Assembly (NCBI GenBank): GCA_964343805.1
Contig: CAYFLR010000011.1
Span: 1 to 64,000 of the forward strand
Length of the DNA: 64,000 nt
From: CAYFLR01 sp964343805
Lineage (GTDB): Bacteria > Bdellovibrionota_B > Oligoflexia > CAYFLR01
Direction: 5' to 3'
The notes under the pieces are model-generated. The model did not search any database and was not told the origin of the DNA. It worked only from the letters and a program-made list of their open reading frames with translations. A program made the position numbers and the translations under genes. Shown piece by piece: positions 26,372 to 35,042 of this stretch (position 1 is the stretch's first letter; the number at the start of each line of letters is the position of its first letter).

Positions 26372-27292
26372 TTATTTCATTATGATTTCTGATACCAGAG
26401 AAGTATACTGCTTAAATTTTTTTGAATTATTTTTTTCAAGCAGTCTTTGGTTATGAAGCTTCCAAAGTACAGATGGGTAATCTTTAACTTTGGAAAATTT
26501 GAAAAAATTCCATTCAGGCTGATTTTGTACGAAACTAAGTAAAAAATTTCGGTCTTCTTCAGAAAAGCAATTGATAATTTTTTCAGGGAGACTTTCTCTA
26601 ATAATTAATAGGTCTTCAAGGTCTATGTTTTTCAAAGTCATATCTGTAAACTCATTTTCATATTCATTGGTAATATCTTTTTTATTTGGATTAAGCAGCT
26701 CATTGAGGGGTCTATTGTGGGATATTAGATAAAATAAAAATGAGTTTTTTATATCTTGAGTTATCCCTATTTTTTCTATCAGTAGTTTTACATCAAATAA
26801 GTCTCTGGGGTGCTGTCTGTCGAGAGCTGCGCAAAGTTTTCCTCCATAGGCGTCAGCAACACTCAAACATTTTACCTTTGCGCTTTTATTAAATTCCTTT
26901 TTAGTTGCTTCAGATATTTCTAAATAACGGGGATCAAATAAGGATCCACGAAGGGTATAGTTAGGTTCAATTTTGATGTCAATTCCATTAATTTTTACGA
27001 TTAATTTTGATTCCTTTTTGCCATCTAAAGCATGTGTAGCGATTACTTTTGCGTTTAAATGGCTTTCTAAGTCAATTTTTATTCGACTCAGAATGCTATG
27101 AAGGTTTTTAAAAGTAGTTTGTCTATTTTCTATATCAAGATAACATAAATCAATATCCACTGATAATCTTGGCATATCTTGATGGAACAAGTTAATAGCT
27201 GTTCCTCCTTTGAGAGCCAGCCTTGTATCTTTCAAGGCAAATGGGAGTATATCTAAAAGGGTGGAAACTTGTGATTTATAGATTTCTATCAT
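26372..27292 (-). CDS. abiEii: AbiEii toxin, nucleotidyltransferase of a type IV toxin-antitoxin system
   Basis: Encodes 306 residues. ALKGGTAINLF and RLSVDIDL are the nucleotidyltransferase motif I (GG and D-x-D metal ligands) of the AbiEii/AbiGii family; IDIKIEP supplies the third acidic residue, and YGGKLCAALDRQHPRDLFDVK is a diagnostic block. Characterised homologues block growth by modifying tRNA ends and give abortive infection against phage. Its ATG overlaps the stop of the antitoxin gene by one base (TAATG), giving translational coupling. The order, antitoxin first, is the family standard. Confidence 0.9.
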   Translation of the reverse strand: MIEIYKSQVSTLLDILPFALKDTRLALKGGTAINLFHQDMPRLSVDIDLCYLDIENRQTTFKNLHSILSRIKIDLESHLNAKVIATHALDGKKESKLIVKINGIDIKIEPNYTLRGSLFDPRYLEISEATKKEFNKSAKVKCLSVADAYGGKLCAALDRQHPRDLFDVKLLIEKIGITQDIKNSFLFYLISHNRPLNELLNPNKKDITNEYENEFTDMTLKNIDLEDLLIIRESLPEKIINCFSEEDRNFLLSFVQNQPEWNFFKFSKVKDYPSVLWKLHNQRLLEKNNSKKFKQYTSLVSEIIMK

Positions 27293-28053
27293 TAAAATGG
27301 ATTATCCTTTTCTTTTCTATCTACTGTAATATTATATTTTTTATTCAATTCACCACCTTTAACAATGACCCTTTTTCCTTTTCCTAAATTAATCTTCGAT
27401 AAATCTAGATCCTTAAAAAAGGGTAAATTTAATTTTTCAGCTAAGGCCAAAAAAACTCTCTTTACCTTGATAGAAGAGCACTCTTCTAAAAGATTCTGTA
27501 CCACATCACCTCTTAAAGTTACTAAGCCGCTCATATTGTTTTCTATTGTTTCGAGGGTATTTTCAAGGTTTAAGCTATCTATTAGCTCAAGGATAGCCAA
27601 TTCACGAGAAGCAATTATTAGCGGAAATTTATTAAAATTTTTTGCTAGTAGCCCCACATTTGGAGGAAACATCTTTGACCTTTTATAGATAAGTTCCCAT
27701 TTGGATGGTAAAAGCTTGGTCCACTTGGGCAAAAGAGTACAGCTATAAGACCTTATATATATTTTCTTCTCTCCCATTGGCAGGTAATGCGAATGACCAT
27801 GTAATTCCAATGCTGTTTTTGATGAAACATGGATTTTTAAGTCTATTTCTTCTTGAAAGAGGCGAATAACCCCCATCCAGTTAATGGGTTCACCAACTCT
27901 TTTATATATGCCAGGTCCTACTCTCTCTAATGCCTTTAGTTTATCGGCATATTTATAGGCAAGCCTTTGACTTATTCCTCTACTTCTAAGCCATTTTAAA
28001 GAGTGTAAGTCACCTTCTTTCCATTCTGTTAATATTTGGTTTATTTTAGACAT
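27292..28053 (-). CDS. abiEi: AbiEi antitoxin / autoregulator
   Basis: Encodes 253 residues. The N-terminal winged helix (WLRSRGISQRLAYKYADKLKALERVGPGIYKR) and the following KIHVSSKTALELHGHSHYLP block match AbiEi antitoxins. The C-terminal part (RELAILELIDSL, SIKVKRVFLALAEK) is the domain that in characterised systems acts against the toxin. It is translated first in the pair; the family represses its own promoter by binding repeats, and two direct repeats lie just upstream (28065-28167). Cytoplasmic. Confidence 0.88.
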   Translation of the reverse strand: MSKINQILTEWKEGDLHSLKWLRSRGISQRLAYKYADKLKALERVGPGIYKRVGEPINWMGVIRLFQEEIDLKIHVSSKTALELHGHSHYLPMGEKKIYIRSYSCTLLPKWTKLLPSKWELIYKRSKMFPPNVGLLAKNFNKFPLIIASRELAILELIDSLNLENTLETIENNMSGLVTLRGDVVQNLLEECSSIKVKRVFLALAEKLNLPFFKDLDLSKINLGKGKRVIVKGGELNKKYNITVDRKEKDNPF

Positions 28054-28064
28054 CTTAAATAGTA

Positions 28065-28167
28065 CCTATGGTTCTTAATATAATCTATATTTTAAACTTT
28101 GAAGAGGTTTAAATCAAGGTGTAAATAAGCCCCTATGATTCTTAAAATGTATTATAATTTAAACCAT
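28065..28167 (-). promoter_or_regulatory. abiE promoter with paired direct repeats (probable operator)
   Basis: Two 36-base direct repeats, 28065-28100 and 28132-28167, match at about 27 positions; both start CCTATGG/ATTCTTAA and end TTTAAAC. On the minus strand a promoter with -35 TTGATT (28112-28117), a 17-base spacer and -10 TAAAAT (28089-28094) overlaps the proximal repeat. That is where an AbiEi repressor would be expected to bind. Spacing between copies is 67 bp. Binding is inference. Confidence 0.55.
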
Positions 28168-28168
28168 T

Positions 28169-29347
28169 TTAACTGATTTCTTTTGGCAAAGCCTTTTCAA
28201 GCAGGATCCAAGCCATACCACCCACCCCAGCAAATGCGGCCAATACTAAGAACATGGTTTGGTCGCTATAAAGATCAGCAATATAACCAAAAAGGGGAGT
28301 GAGACAAAGCGAGGTCACTTCCCAAATGCCTGTCATCATCGCCATAGAAGATCCGCGCATAGTGGATTTTACCTTAGTAATCAGTTGGCTGATGATAATA
28401 GGAAAACAGATGCCATGACCAATTCCAGCAAAAAAACCAGATAGATAGCAGTGCCAGGTGGTTTGCATACTGCCAATTAAAAAAGCCGAAATAATAAATA
28501 CTATAAAGGAGGGAATCACCAGTCGGTGAGGTCCCACTCGATCGGGTAGTTTTCCTCCAAACAGGCGAATCAAGGCAGCTCCTAAAGTATAGTAAAGCCA
28601 AAAGTATTGAGGGGATGAGATCCCGCGGGCATCGGCGGTGATAGTAGAAAAAGACATAATAATAGAAATCACAGTGGCAAAGCAAATGGTAGCGAGCCAT
28701 ATGGACCAAAGGGGTATACTGGTGAGTTCTTTTAGCACATCACGCAGAGTAATGGGAGTCTCATCTTTAGATTTGGTGGGACCTTGGACTTGAAATAAGG
28801 GAACTAATGAAAACAAGATCAATAAAGCAATACAGGGAAAAATGTATTTAAGGTCATTGGGGGCTACGTTGAGAGAACCCACAAAGGGGTTCACTAAAAG
28901 AGGAATGAGACCTGAAATTCCAAATATGGCCACTCCCTCTGTGCGCCTTGCTGATGGAATAATATCCGAAGCAAAAGTGAAGTAACCGGCAAATAAAACT
29001 CCTGTCCCAACACCGATGAGGAGGCGGATAGCATAGATCATCCAGTTGATATTTTCTATCCACATGATGGGAAACATCCCCAGGGTGAGAATAACAGTTC
29101 CGGCAGCAAGAGTGGGTTTGCGACCGATGGTATCTAAAGCCCAACCTACAAAAGGTCTAACCAGTATGCCGGTAATGGAAGTGGTGGCCATGATCATGCC
29201 GATTTCTGCTCGGGAAGCTTTGAGGCTTGCTAAAAAAACGGGCAGCAGAAGCATGGAAGAATAGCCGAGAGCTTGGAGAAAGTGGGCTACTAATAGAAAG
29301 TTAAAACTGCGATGGAAGACTGAGGGGGAGGAGGGGGCCGTATTCAT
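28169..29347 (-). CDS. Major facilitator superfamily transporter
   Basis: About 392 residues with twelve hydrophobic helices. Loop 2-3 carries the MFS motif A (GWALDTIGRKP), and loop 8-9 has GGKLPDRVGPH. This is the drug/metabolite-export-like MFS shape; substrate unknown. The frame can extend to a TTG at 29374, but I place the start at ATG 29347 because the TTG has no ribosome binding site. A terminator at 29398-29442 lies just upstream on the same strand, so the gene needs its own promoter or receives read-through. The 3' end is 16 bp from the AbiE upstream repeats. Confidence 0.85.
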   Translation of the reverse strand: MNTAPSSPSVFHRSFNFLLVAHFLQALGYSSMLLLPVFLASLKASRAEIGMIMATTSITGILVRPFVGWALDTIGRKPTLAAGTVILTLGMFPIMWIENINWMIYAIRLLIGVGTGVLFAGYFTFASDIIPSARRTEGVAIFGISGLIPLLVNPFVGSLNVAPNDLKYIFPCIALLILFSLVPLFQVQGPTKSKDETPITLRDVLKELTSIPLWSIWLATICFATVISIIMSFSTITADARGISSPQYFWLYYTLGAALIRLFGGKLPDRVGPHRLVIPSFIVFIISAFLIGSMQTTWHCYLSGFFAGIGHGICFPIIISQLITKVKSTMRGSSMAMMTGIWEVTSLCLTPLFGYIADLYSDQTMFLVLAAFAGVGGMAWILLEKALPKEIS

Positions 29348-29397
29348 AGCTTGAGTATTTATCCTGTCGTGCAAGGTTCGGAGTCTGGAATGAGGAT

Positions 29398-29442
29398 AAA
29401 AAAAATCCTCTAACCATTCTAAAGCAAATGGAAAGAGGATTC
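29398..29442 (-). terminator. Rho-independent terminator
   Basis: On the minus strand AATCCTCT pairs with AGAGGATT, with an inner CCATT/AATGG stem, followed by a run of eight T. It lies 31 bp after the stop of the secreted protein gene at 29473-29973 and ends its transcript. Confidence 0.8.
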
Positions 29443-29472
29443 AAAAGATTTAATCTGTAATCAGACTAGGAA

Positions 29473-29973
29473 TTACTTTTTTACTGTCCAAGGAGTCTTT
29501 TTAATTGTCCAAGGATTAGGTTGGATTTTAGTATCACAAGCAACGATTACGAGGTAAGTGCTATCGATTTCAACAATCTCGCCTAATTTCAGTTCGATTT
29601 GCTCATACTTTTCAGTAGACTCAAAAAGTGGAATATCTTCTTCGTTAGCTACTTGAACGTCACCACAAGAAACGGTAGTTCCAGCCCAAAGTTGAATGTC
29701 TTTGCTTTTCATTTCTACAGACTCAGGAATGAGAAAAGTTCCTTTTCCTACAACGCCGTAATTAGGAGCACTGTCTGCACTTTTAGAGTTATCGTGCTTT
29801 GTATATCCATAACCACAACCAATTCCGTATCCAACGCTCCAACCTTGCTGTAATTCACCATCACGGTAGTTGTAATAGTTAGTTCCATAGCCGTTTCCAC
29901 AGCTGTATTCGTTGGCTTGAATCATTCCAAAAGAGCTAGCGAAAAGAATAGATAGTATAATAAATGTTTTCAT
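29473..29973 (-). CDS. Small secreted Gly/Tyr-rich protein
   Basis: Encodes 166 residues. Signal peptide 1-20 (ending QANE). The mature N-terminus is Gly/Tyr/Asn-rich with three cysteines (SCGNGYG, GCGYGY), then a beta-like segment with two more cysteines (SCGDV, ACDTK), and a C-terminal near-duplicate PWTIKKTPWTVKK. GGAGA precedes the ATG, and a strong terminator follows, so it is a monocistronic and probably well expressed gene. Unknown family; extracellular or outer-surface structural protein is a guess. Confidence 0.65.
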   Translation of the reverse strand: MKTFIILSILFASSFGMIQANEYSCGNGYGTNYYNYRDGELQQGWSVGYGIGCGYGYTKHDNSKSADSAPNYGVVGKGTFLIPESVEMKSKDIQLWAGTTVSCGDVQVANEEDIPLFESTEKYEQIELKLGEIVEIDSTYLVIVACDTKIQPNPWTIKKTPWTVKK

Positions 29974-30264
29974 GAGTAATCTCCTTAATGTTTATAATAA
30001 AATCTGAGGGCAATGCCTCGAAAGATGAGAATATTAATATATTCTAATTTAATAAATGTCAACCCTTTTTTTCTGTCGGGTCCGTGACCGTGTTCGAATG
30101 TATCTAATAGATCTGACTGGATTTGTCAATGGATTTTTGTGAAAAATATAAAAAATTATTATAATGACTATAAAAAATAATGATTTTAAAGGTGAAATTA
30201 TTTAAATTAAGCAGCGCTGCTGATGGAAATTATGCAGGTGATCCTGTATTCATGTTTTGCTGTA

Positions 30265-31335
30265 TCAACGTGACAATAAGTCGAAGAGCTTTTTATTTAA
30301 ATAATAATTATCTTTACCGAGTTTCATTTTTTCTAAAAGTCCGATTTTAGTAAGTAGTTCAAGATATTTAGCTGCTGTATTTCGATGAACTTCAAGCTCT
30401 TCAACAACATAGTCAATCTTCGTATAGGGATGACTGAATAAGTTGTTTATCAGTTCATGACTATAGATTTTTGGAAGTCGTGACTTTAGTTGTATTTTTA
30501 CATCTTTCATCAAGTATACAAGGCTTTTAATAAGGGCAACAGTATCCATGGCTATAGTTTCTAGTGCTTTTAGCATATACAAAAGCCATGGTTCCCAACT
30601 ATTCTCATTTCTCACTACTTGCAGTAAACGATAATACTCACTCTTATTCTGATTGATAAACCGTGAAAGATACAAGATTGGGGTGTCCAGAATATCCTGT
30701 TTGCATAAGAATAGAATGTTCAGGATCCTCCCCGTCCTTCCGTTGCCATCATAGAACGGATGGATACTTTCAAATCTATGGTGAATAAGTGCCATTTTCA
30801 CCAGATCATCATAATTTGACAGTTCGTTATTATTAATAAAATCTTCCATTTCTTTCATCAGGAGTTGAATTTCTTCGATACTTTGTGGAGGAGTGTAGAT
30901 GATTTCTTGGGTCCTATCATTTTTTAAGGCAGTACCCATCTGGGTTCGAAAACCTGCATTGTTTCCGACAACTTTCTGTTGAATGCTGACTATAAGGTTG
31001 TTGGTAATAAGGCCACTTTTTATTAGCTCCTCATATCCAATCTCAAGAGCTTTGGCATAATTATGAACTTCTTTTGCCGCAGCAGATTTGAATATTTGTG
31101 CTCGATAATTACTTCGATATAAGTCATCATTAGTGGTGATTATATTCTCAATTTCAGAACTTTCCTTTGCTTCCTGGAGTGGCAATGTAGATAACAGGAT
31201 TTTTTGATTAGGTATTGTTAGAACAGTACCTTTCAATTCTCCCAATGCTCTATGTGCCTGTGCTGATGCTTTTAAAACTGCTGCAGTTTCAATATCACCA
31301 AGCTGTTCAAGTGGTTTGAACTGATTTGTTTTCAT
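30265..31335 (-). CDS. Fic family protein with N-terminal inhibitory motif and C-terminal winged helix
   Basis: About 356 residues from ATG 31335 (GGAAG upstream); a longer frame to 31374 has no ribosome binding site. The Fic core motif HPFYDGNGRTGR is complete, so AMP transfer from ATP to a protein hydroxyl is expected. SSEIEN near the N-terminus fits the inhibitory [S/T]xxxE[G/N] helix of class II Fic proteins, which blocks the active site until relieved. The last 80 residues (YVVEELEVHRNTAAKYLELL) look like a winged helix, so the protein may bind its own promoter. No antitoxin gene is adjacent. Confidence 0.88.
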   Translation of the reverse strand: MKTNQFKPLEQLGDIETAAVLKASAQAHRALGELKGTVLTIPNQKILLSTLPLQEAKESSEIENIITTNDDLYRSNYRAQIFKSAAAKEVHNYAKALEIGYEELIKSGLITNNLIVSIQQKVVGNNAGFRTQMGTALKNDRTQEIIYTPPQSIEEIQLLMKEMEDFINNNELSNYDDLVKMALIHHRFESIHPFYDGNGRTGRILNILFLCKQDILDTPILYLSRFINQNKSEYYRLLQVVRNENSWEPWLLYMLKALETIAMDTVALIKSLVYLMKDVKIQLKSRLPKIYSHELINNLFSHPYTKIDYVVEELEVHRNTAAKYLELLTKIGLLEKMKLGKDNYYLNKKLFDLLSR

Positions 31336-31356
31336 TTTTCTTCCAATTTTATTGTT

Positions 31357-31456
31357 ATGCACATATTTTGGCATTTATTTATGCGCATTGCAATATTATG
31401 CACACAATTTCTTAGTTTTTTGTGAATATTATCCTATCATGCACATATTTTGTCAA
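31357..31456 (-). promoter_or_regulatory. fic promoter with repeated ATGCACATATTTTG operators
   Basis: On the minus strand TTGACA (31451-31456), a 17-base spacer and GATAAT (31428-31433) form a strong sigma-70 promoter. The plus-strand sequence ATGCACATATTTTG occurs at 31439-31452, inside the spacer and -35, and again at 31357-31370 in the leader; partial copies ATGCACAC (31398-31405) and the palindrome ATGCGCAT (31381-31388) lie between. The layout suggests autorepression by the winged-helix Fic protein (inference). Confidence 0.55.
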
Positions 31457-31542
31457 TTGGTTGGGTATTATGGCGGCCGCCGTAGGGAGGAAGAGTTACA
31501 TTGAGAAAACCTGAATGGGGTGTTTTGTTATTTGCTAAAGCC

Positions 31543-31567
31543 TTTGCCCCAATCAAGATGGGGCAAA
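31543..31567 (-). terminator. Hairpin after the phospholipase-D gene
   Basis: TTTGCCCC pairs with GGGGCAAA around a nine-base loop, 13 bases after the stop at 31580. Read on the minus strand the stem is followed by GGCTTT, a weak T-run; the plus strand has CCTTTTT. A terminator of the three-gene operon is the best reading. Confidence 0.5.
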
Positions 31568-31579
31568 AACCTTTTTAAA

Positions 31580-33739
31580 TTAGTATCGACGCTCGAGATC
31601 GTCTTTAACCCTCAGAATCTGACCAGCTAAGTTATTGATAAGAGCGGAAGTTTCTTTAGAAAGGACCTTCTTTCCAAGCTTTAACTGAAGGTTATAGATA
31701 TCCATCAACTCACTTTTGCTAGTGTCATTCCAGTCAGTTAAAAAGTCTACTTCAAACTTGGAAATAACAGATGGATCAAAAATCTGAGCCCCAAACTCTC
31801 TGAAACTCCCCTGTAGTGTATCGGGGTTAATATTAGAGGATCCACCTAGCAACACTTTGCCATCTACTGAAGTAATTTTACGATGGTTTTCTTGATGATA
31901 GGTTTGGGTTTTACCATTTGGGAAATGGGCGGTGGTTCCTAAAATAGTCCGGGTTTTAATCTCAATTCCAGCTTCTACTAACTCTTTTATATAAATAGTA
32001 TTAGGTAAACCATTGAAGCCAAAATTACCATTGGGATCCATAGAAATCTTAATATCTAGGCTAGGAACTTGAATCTTTCTTTTAATAAGAGCATCAGCCA
32101 CATAAGAGTCATAGAGGAAGAGTTGCTCCATATAGATATTCTTTTGGGCTCCCTGGATCATATCTATTAATATATTACGTACATTCTTGATTTTGCCATC
32201 CACATTGGCTTCCGCGAGACGAACAGACTGGTTTCCAACCATTGGATAGGTGGTCTTTTTCACTTTTACCCACTGTAGAATTTCAGTTTTGCGAGGGAGG
32301 TAATGATCATTGCCAAAACCTTCTTCTTTGTAGAAGAACCATTTCCGCTCTTTGGGATCTTCGGTGAGTGCGGCTTCCACATCATCATAGTAAGAGTCTT
32401 GAACCAATGCCGCCACTGGACCTTTGACCCAAATGGCATTATCGTAATAATATCCGCCACTATGATCCGTCCAGTTTTTAGAACCAAAGTAGGCTTCAGG
32501 GTGATCGGTATTGGCATCGATTACGATCACTTTACTATGGTCAATTTTGGATTCATAGTAGGTGTTTCGTTTTTCAATCTCTTTAAAAACCTCTTCCGTT
32601 TTAGGGATCAAATTGGAGATTCCAAAAGGGATGCCGGGAGGATGTCTTTGGATATTGGCCTGGAGTAGTGATACGCAGGCTTTGACTTCTGGTTCATTGG
32701 CGATTCGATCTCTAATGTAGACAAAGACCGGTTTCATCTCTGGCCACATATTGTAGTTGGTGGCGTAGTCATGAAGAAGCAGGGTTTTGAAACGAGGATT
32801 TTCTGCTCTTTTTATAAGAGTCTGATCAATGAGATACTTAGTTAAAGTGGCTCCCATGGTTCCACCAAAAAGAAAGATATCGATGAAGATGGAGTCCTTG
32901 GCTCGGGTGATCATATCTCTAATACGCTGAAAGATAGGATCCTCTTGAAAGGCAATATGTCCTTCATCTCCTGGCTTCAAAGGCATTTTCATAAAGGGCT
33001 GAGACCAATCTAATTTCCCGCCGTTAAATACCACTCTCTGGTTAAACCAGTCGATACGTTCTTTACTGGGATCATTCTTACTTACAACTTCTACTTGGTT
33101 TCCAGGAACAATACCTAGATAACTAAGCGCATAATTGGGAATGAAGGAGTGCTTTGCCTGCATATCTTCTGCTACCAGTCGATTCCCTTTGAGAGCCGCA
33201 ACATAGCTGGTAAGGTTATTAGACTTGGCGATACTTTGGCTCATCTGCTGCAGCTTAGGTTGCATTACATTAAAAAGATTGGCTGATGAAATGTGGCTCA
33301 TTCCAGTAAGATCTTTTAAATAAGAAAGGACTTGGTACTTCTGATCTACCGATAATTGGATAGGATTATCGAGTGCATCCCTTAAGATGAGAAGTCGGTA
33401 TAGCATATGGAAATTAATCACCTCAGCCACATTAGCTTGAGAGGGTTTTATGTATTTCCAATAGACGAGGGGCATAAGAACTCTCTTTGGGATAAAGGAC
33501 TCTACCTCTGTGATGAACTTATTTGCTGTGTTTCGTTTCGATCGGCGAAGTTTTCCCAGTGCTTTCTTAAAATCTTTCATTAAAGCAAAATCAGCCTGAC
33601 CAAAGAGGAGGGGATAAACTTTTAAATAGTAGTGTTGAGTGTCAATGCGATCCTTAATGTTGTAAGTTGGGGCGGCCCAGACATTTTGCATTAAAGTGAA
33701 GATCGTAAAATATAGAATGGTTGTTAGAAATTTTTTCAT
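31580..33739 (-). CDS. Exported phospholipase D-family protein (two HKD motifs)
   Basis: About 719 residues from ATG 33739, with AGGTG seven bases upstream. Signal peptide MKKFLTTILYFTIFTLMQNVWAA. Two phospholipase-D motifs are complete: HSKVIVID followed by GSKNW, and HRKITSVD followed by GGSSN. The family cleaves or transfers phosphatidyl groups, or cuts DNA; with export a lipid substrate is more likely. The N-terminal 230 residues are a helical region without known motif. It is the last gene of an operon with the lipoprotein (33753-35042) and HEAT-like gene (35039-36523). Confidence 0.8.
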   Translation of the reverse strand: MKKFLTTILYFTIFTLMQNVWAAPTYNIKDRIDTQHYYLKVYPLLFGQADFALMKDFKKALGKLRRSKRNTANKFITEVESFIPKRVLMPLVYWKYIKPSQANVAEVINFHMLYRLLILRDALDNPIQLSVDQKYQVLSYLKDLTGMSHISSANLFNVMQPKLQQMSQSIAKSNNLTSYVAALKGNRLVAEDMQAKHSFIPNYALSYLGIVPGNQVEVVSKNDPSKERIDWFNQRVVFNGGKLDWSQPFMKMPLKPGDEGHIAFQEDPIFQRIRDMITRAKDSIFIDIFLFGGTMGATLTKYLIDQTLIKRAENPRFKTLLLHDYATNYNMWPEMKPVFVYIRDRIANEPEVKACVSLLQANIQRHPPGIPFGISNLIPKTEEVFKEIEKRNTYYESKIDHSKVIVIDANTDHPEAYFGSKNWTDHSGGYYYDNAIWVKGPVAALVQDSYYDDVEAALTEDPKERKWFFYKEEGFGNDHYLPRKTEILQWVKVKKTTYPMVGNQSVRLAEANVDGKIKNVRNILIDMIQGAQKNIYMEQLFLYDSYVADALIKRKIQVPSLDIKISMDPNGNFGFNGLPNTIYIKELVEAGIEIKTRTILGTTAHFPNGKTQTYHQENHRKITSVDGKVLLGGSSNINPDTLQGSFREFGAQIFDPSVISKFEVDFLTDWNDTSKSELMDIYNLQLKLGKKVLSKETSALINNLAGQILRVKDDLERRY

Positions 33740-33752
33740 ATATTCACCTATT

Positions 33753-35042
33753 TTATTGATCAAGGTTTAAGTCTTTGTGAAATCTATCGAGTTTGAATTG
33801 GCTGATGAGCAGCTTGCTGTGCTTCTCAATAATACTTTGACGTATGGTGGATGCTGCTGATGTAAGTTCTTCATCCACTGAGCTGAAAGAGGTGCTACCC
33901 GCTCTTTTTACATCTAAGTTAAGCAAGGAGGCATTGCCGTTAAACTCTTTCTTAACCAGGTCCCATTCAATTTTGCCAAGATCCCCTGAGAAATTGTAGG
34001 TCTCTGTCCCATCTTTAAATGTCCCGGTAATCTCCATAGTCGCAGTACTTTTATCCTTGGGGGCACCCAATCTTAAGAATCGGGGTATAACGCCTCCTCG
34101 GTGATCCAAAGGATGCCCTACCTTACCAAAGTTGATTACCAGTTTATCTAACTGAGGCTTAAGATTGGATAGATTAAAGCTTTTATAAACATCCACTGTT
34201 ACAAAGGCATGTTTTGCACCCTGTTTGAGATCTAACTTACTATTATAAGCAAGGTCTCCCACTTTTACTGGGGCTCCTTGATGATTCATCACAAAGTAGC
34301 GTCGGTAACGAGCAAAACCTTTAATGGCATTTTTCTTGGTACGAGGAATCGGTCTTAATGGATTCCATCTCAGGTCGAGTAATTTGAACCATAAGCTGAT
34401 AGATCCACCAACATAAGTGTAATCTTGATTATTAAGAGCCTCTGCTGGAAAATGCTTAGGGGCATCAACAATACTCTGTGTAGGAGAAAAGTCACTCTCA
34501 TTTGCTAGGCTTTGAGAAAGAGTTTCATTCTCTTTAAGTTGAATCAATTGATTGGTAGAGAATTGATGATTCAGGCTGTGAGGAGAATCTTTTACCGGGG
34601 TGAAATAGATGTCGTATTGAAATGTTCCGTTGGCAATCTTAAAGACGTTGAGTGTCTTAACAAAATGAGTCAACATACTTTCAGTCACATTAGTTTTTAA
34701 AGTGTCTGTTAAAGATGGTCCACCTTCTTCTCCATGGGCAGCAGGAGCAGAAAGCCCTTCAAAGGTTTTTAAAAAAGCATGATGGAGAGCAATTCGAGCT
34801 GTTTTAACCACATACTCTTCATCGGTGCTGGTCCAAAAATCGGTTTTAACTTCATATCGAATCTGCTTACCAAAGGTATCTGCAGAAAATATGTCTTGAT
34901 AATAATTGGGGGTGGTGGGTGGCGGTGGTGTCCCGATGCTGGCTTGCTGTACACTAGAAGTGGTGGTTTTACAGCTAAGGAGTAGCAACAAGAGTGAGAG
35001 TAAAATGAAACATTTTATCTTGATGGGTGTTTGTGTTTTCAT
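33753..35042 (-). CDS. Lipoprotein, unknown family, middle gene of phospholipase-D operon
   Basis: Encodes 429 residues. The lipoprotein signal ends in LLSC, followed by a Thr/Ser/Pro-rich linker (PPPPTTPNYYQD). The remainder is mixed alpha/beta, with basic residues in the middle (KKNAIKGFARYRRYF); no motif recognised. Its start overlaps the stop of the upstream HEAT-like gene by 4 bp, and the next gene starts 13 bp after its stop, so the three are cotranscribed. Conserved spacing suggests it works with the exported phospholipase-D-like protein, perhaps as its envelope partner. Confidence 0.65.
   Translation of the reverse strand: MKTQTPIKIKCFILLSLLLLLLSCKTTTSSVQQASIGTPPPPTTPNYYQDIFSADTFGKQIRYEVKTDFWTSTDEEYVVKTARIALHHAFLKTFEGLSAPAAHGEEGGPSLTDTLKTNVTESMLTHFVKTLNVFKIANGTFQYDIYFTPVKDSPHSLNHQFSTNQLIQLKENETLSQSLANESDFSPTQSIVDAPKHFPAEALNNQDYTYVGGSISLWFKLLDLRWNPLRPIPRTKKNAIKGFARYRRYFVMNHQGAPVKVGDLAYNSKLDLKQGAKHAFVTVDVYKSFNLSNLKPQLDKLVINFGKVGHPLDHRGGVIPRFLRLGAPKDKSTATMEITGTFKDGTETYNFSGDLGKIEWDLVKKEFNGNASLLNLDVKRAGSTSFSSVDEELTSAASTIRQSIIEKHSKLLISQFKLDRFHKDLNLDQ

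Noticed and set aside
30000..30264. tRNA-like segment near GTTCGAATG
   Set aside because: No acceptor, D or anticodon stem pairs; only the T-loop-like word is present.
26372..31335. Prophage or genomic island holding AbiE, MFS and Fic
   Set aside because: No integrase, attachment repeats, tRNA or phage genes are present; the genes are simply adjacent.
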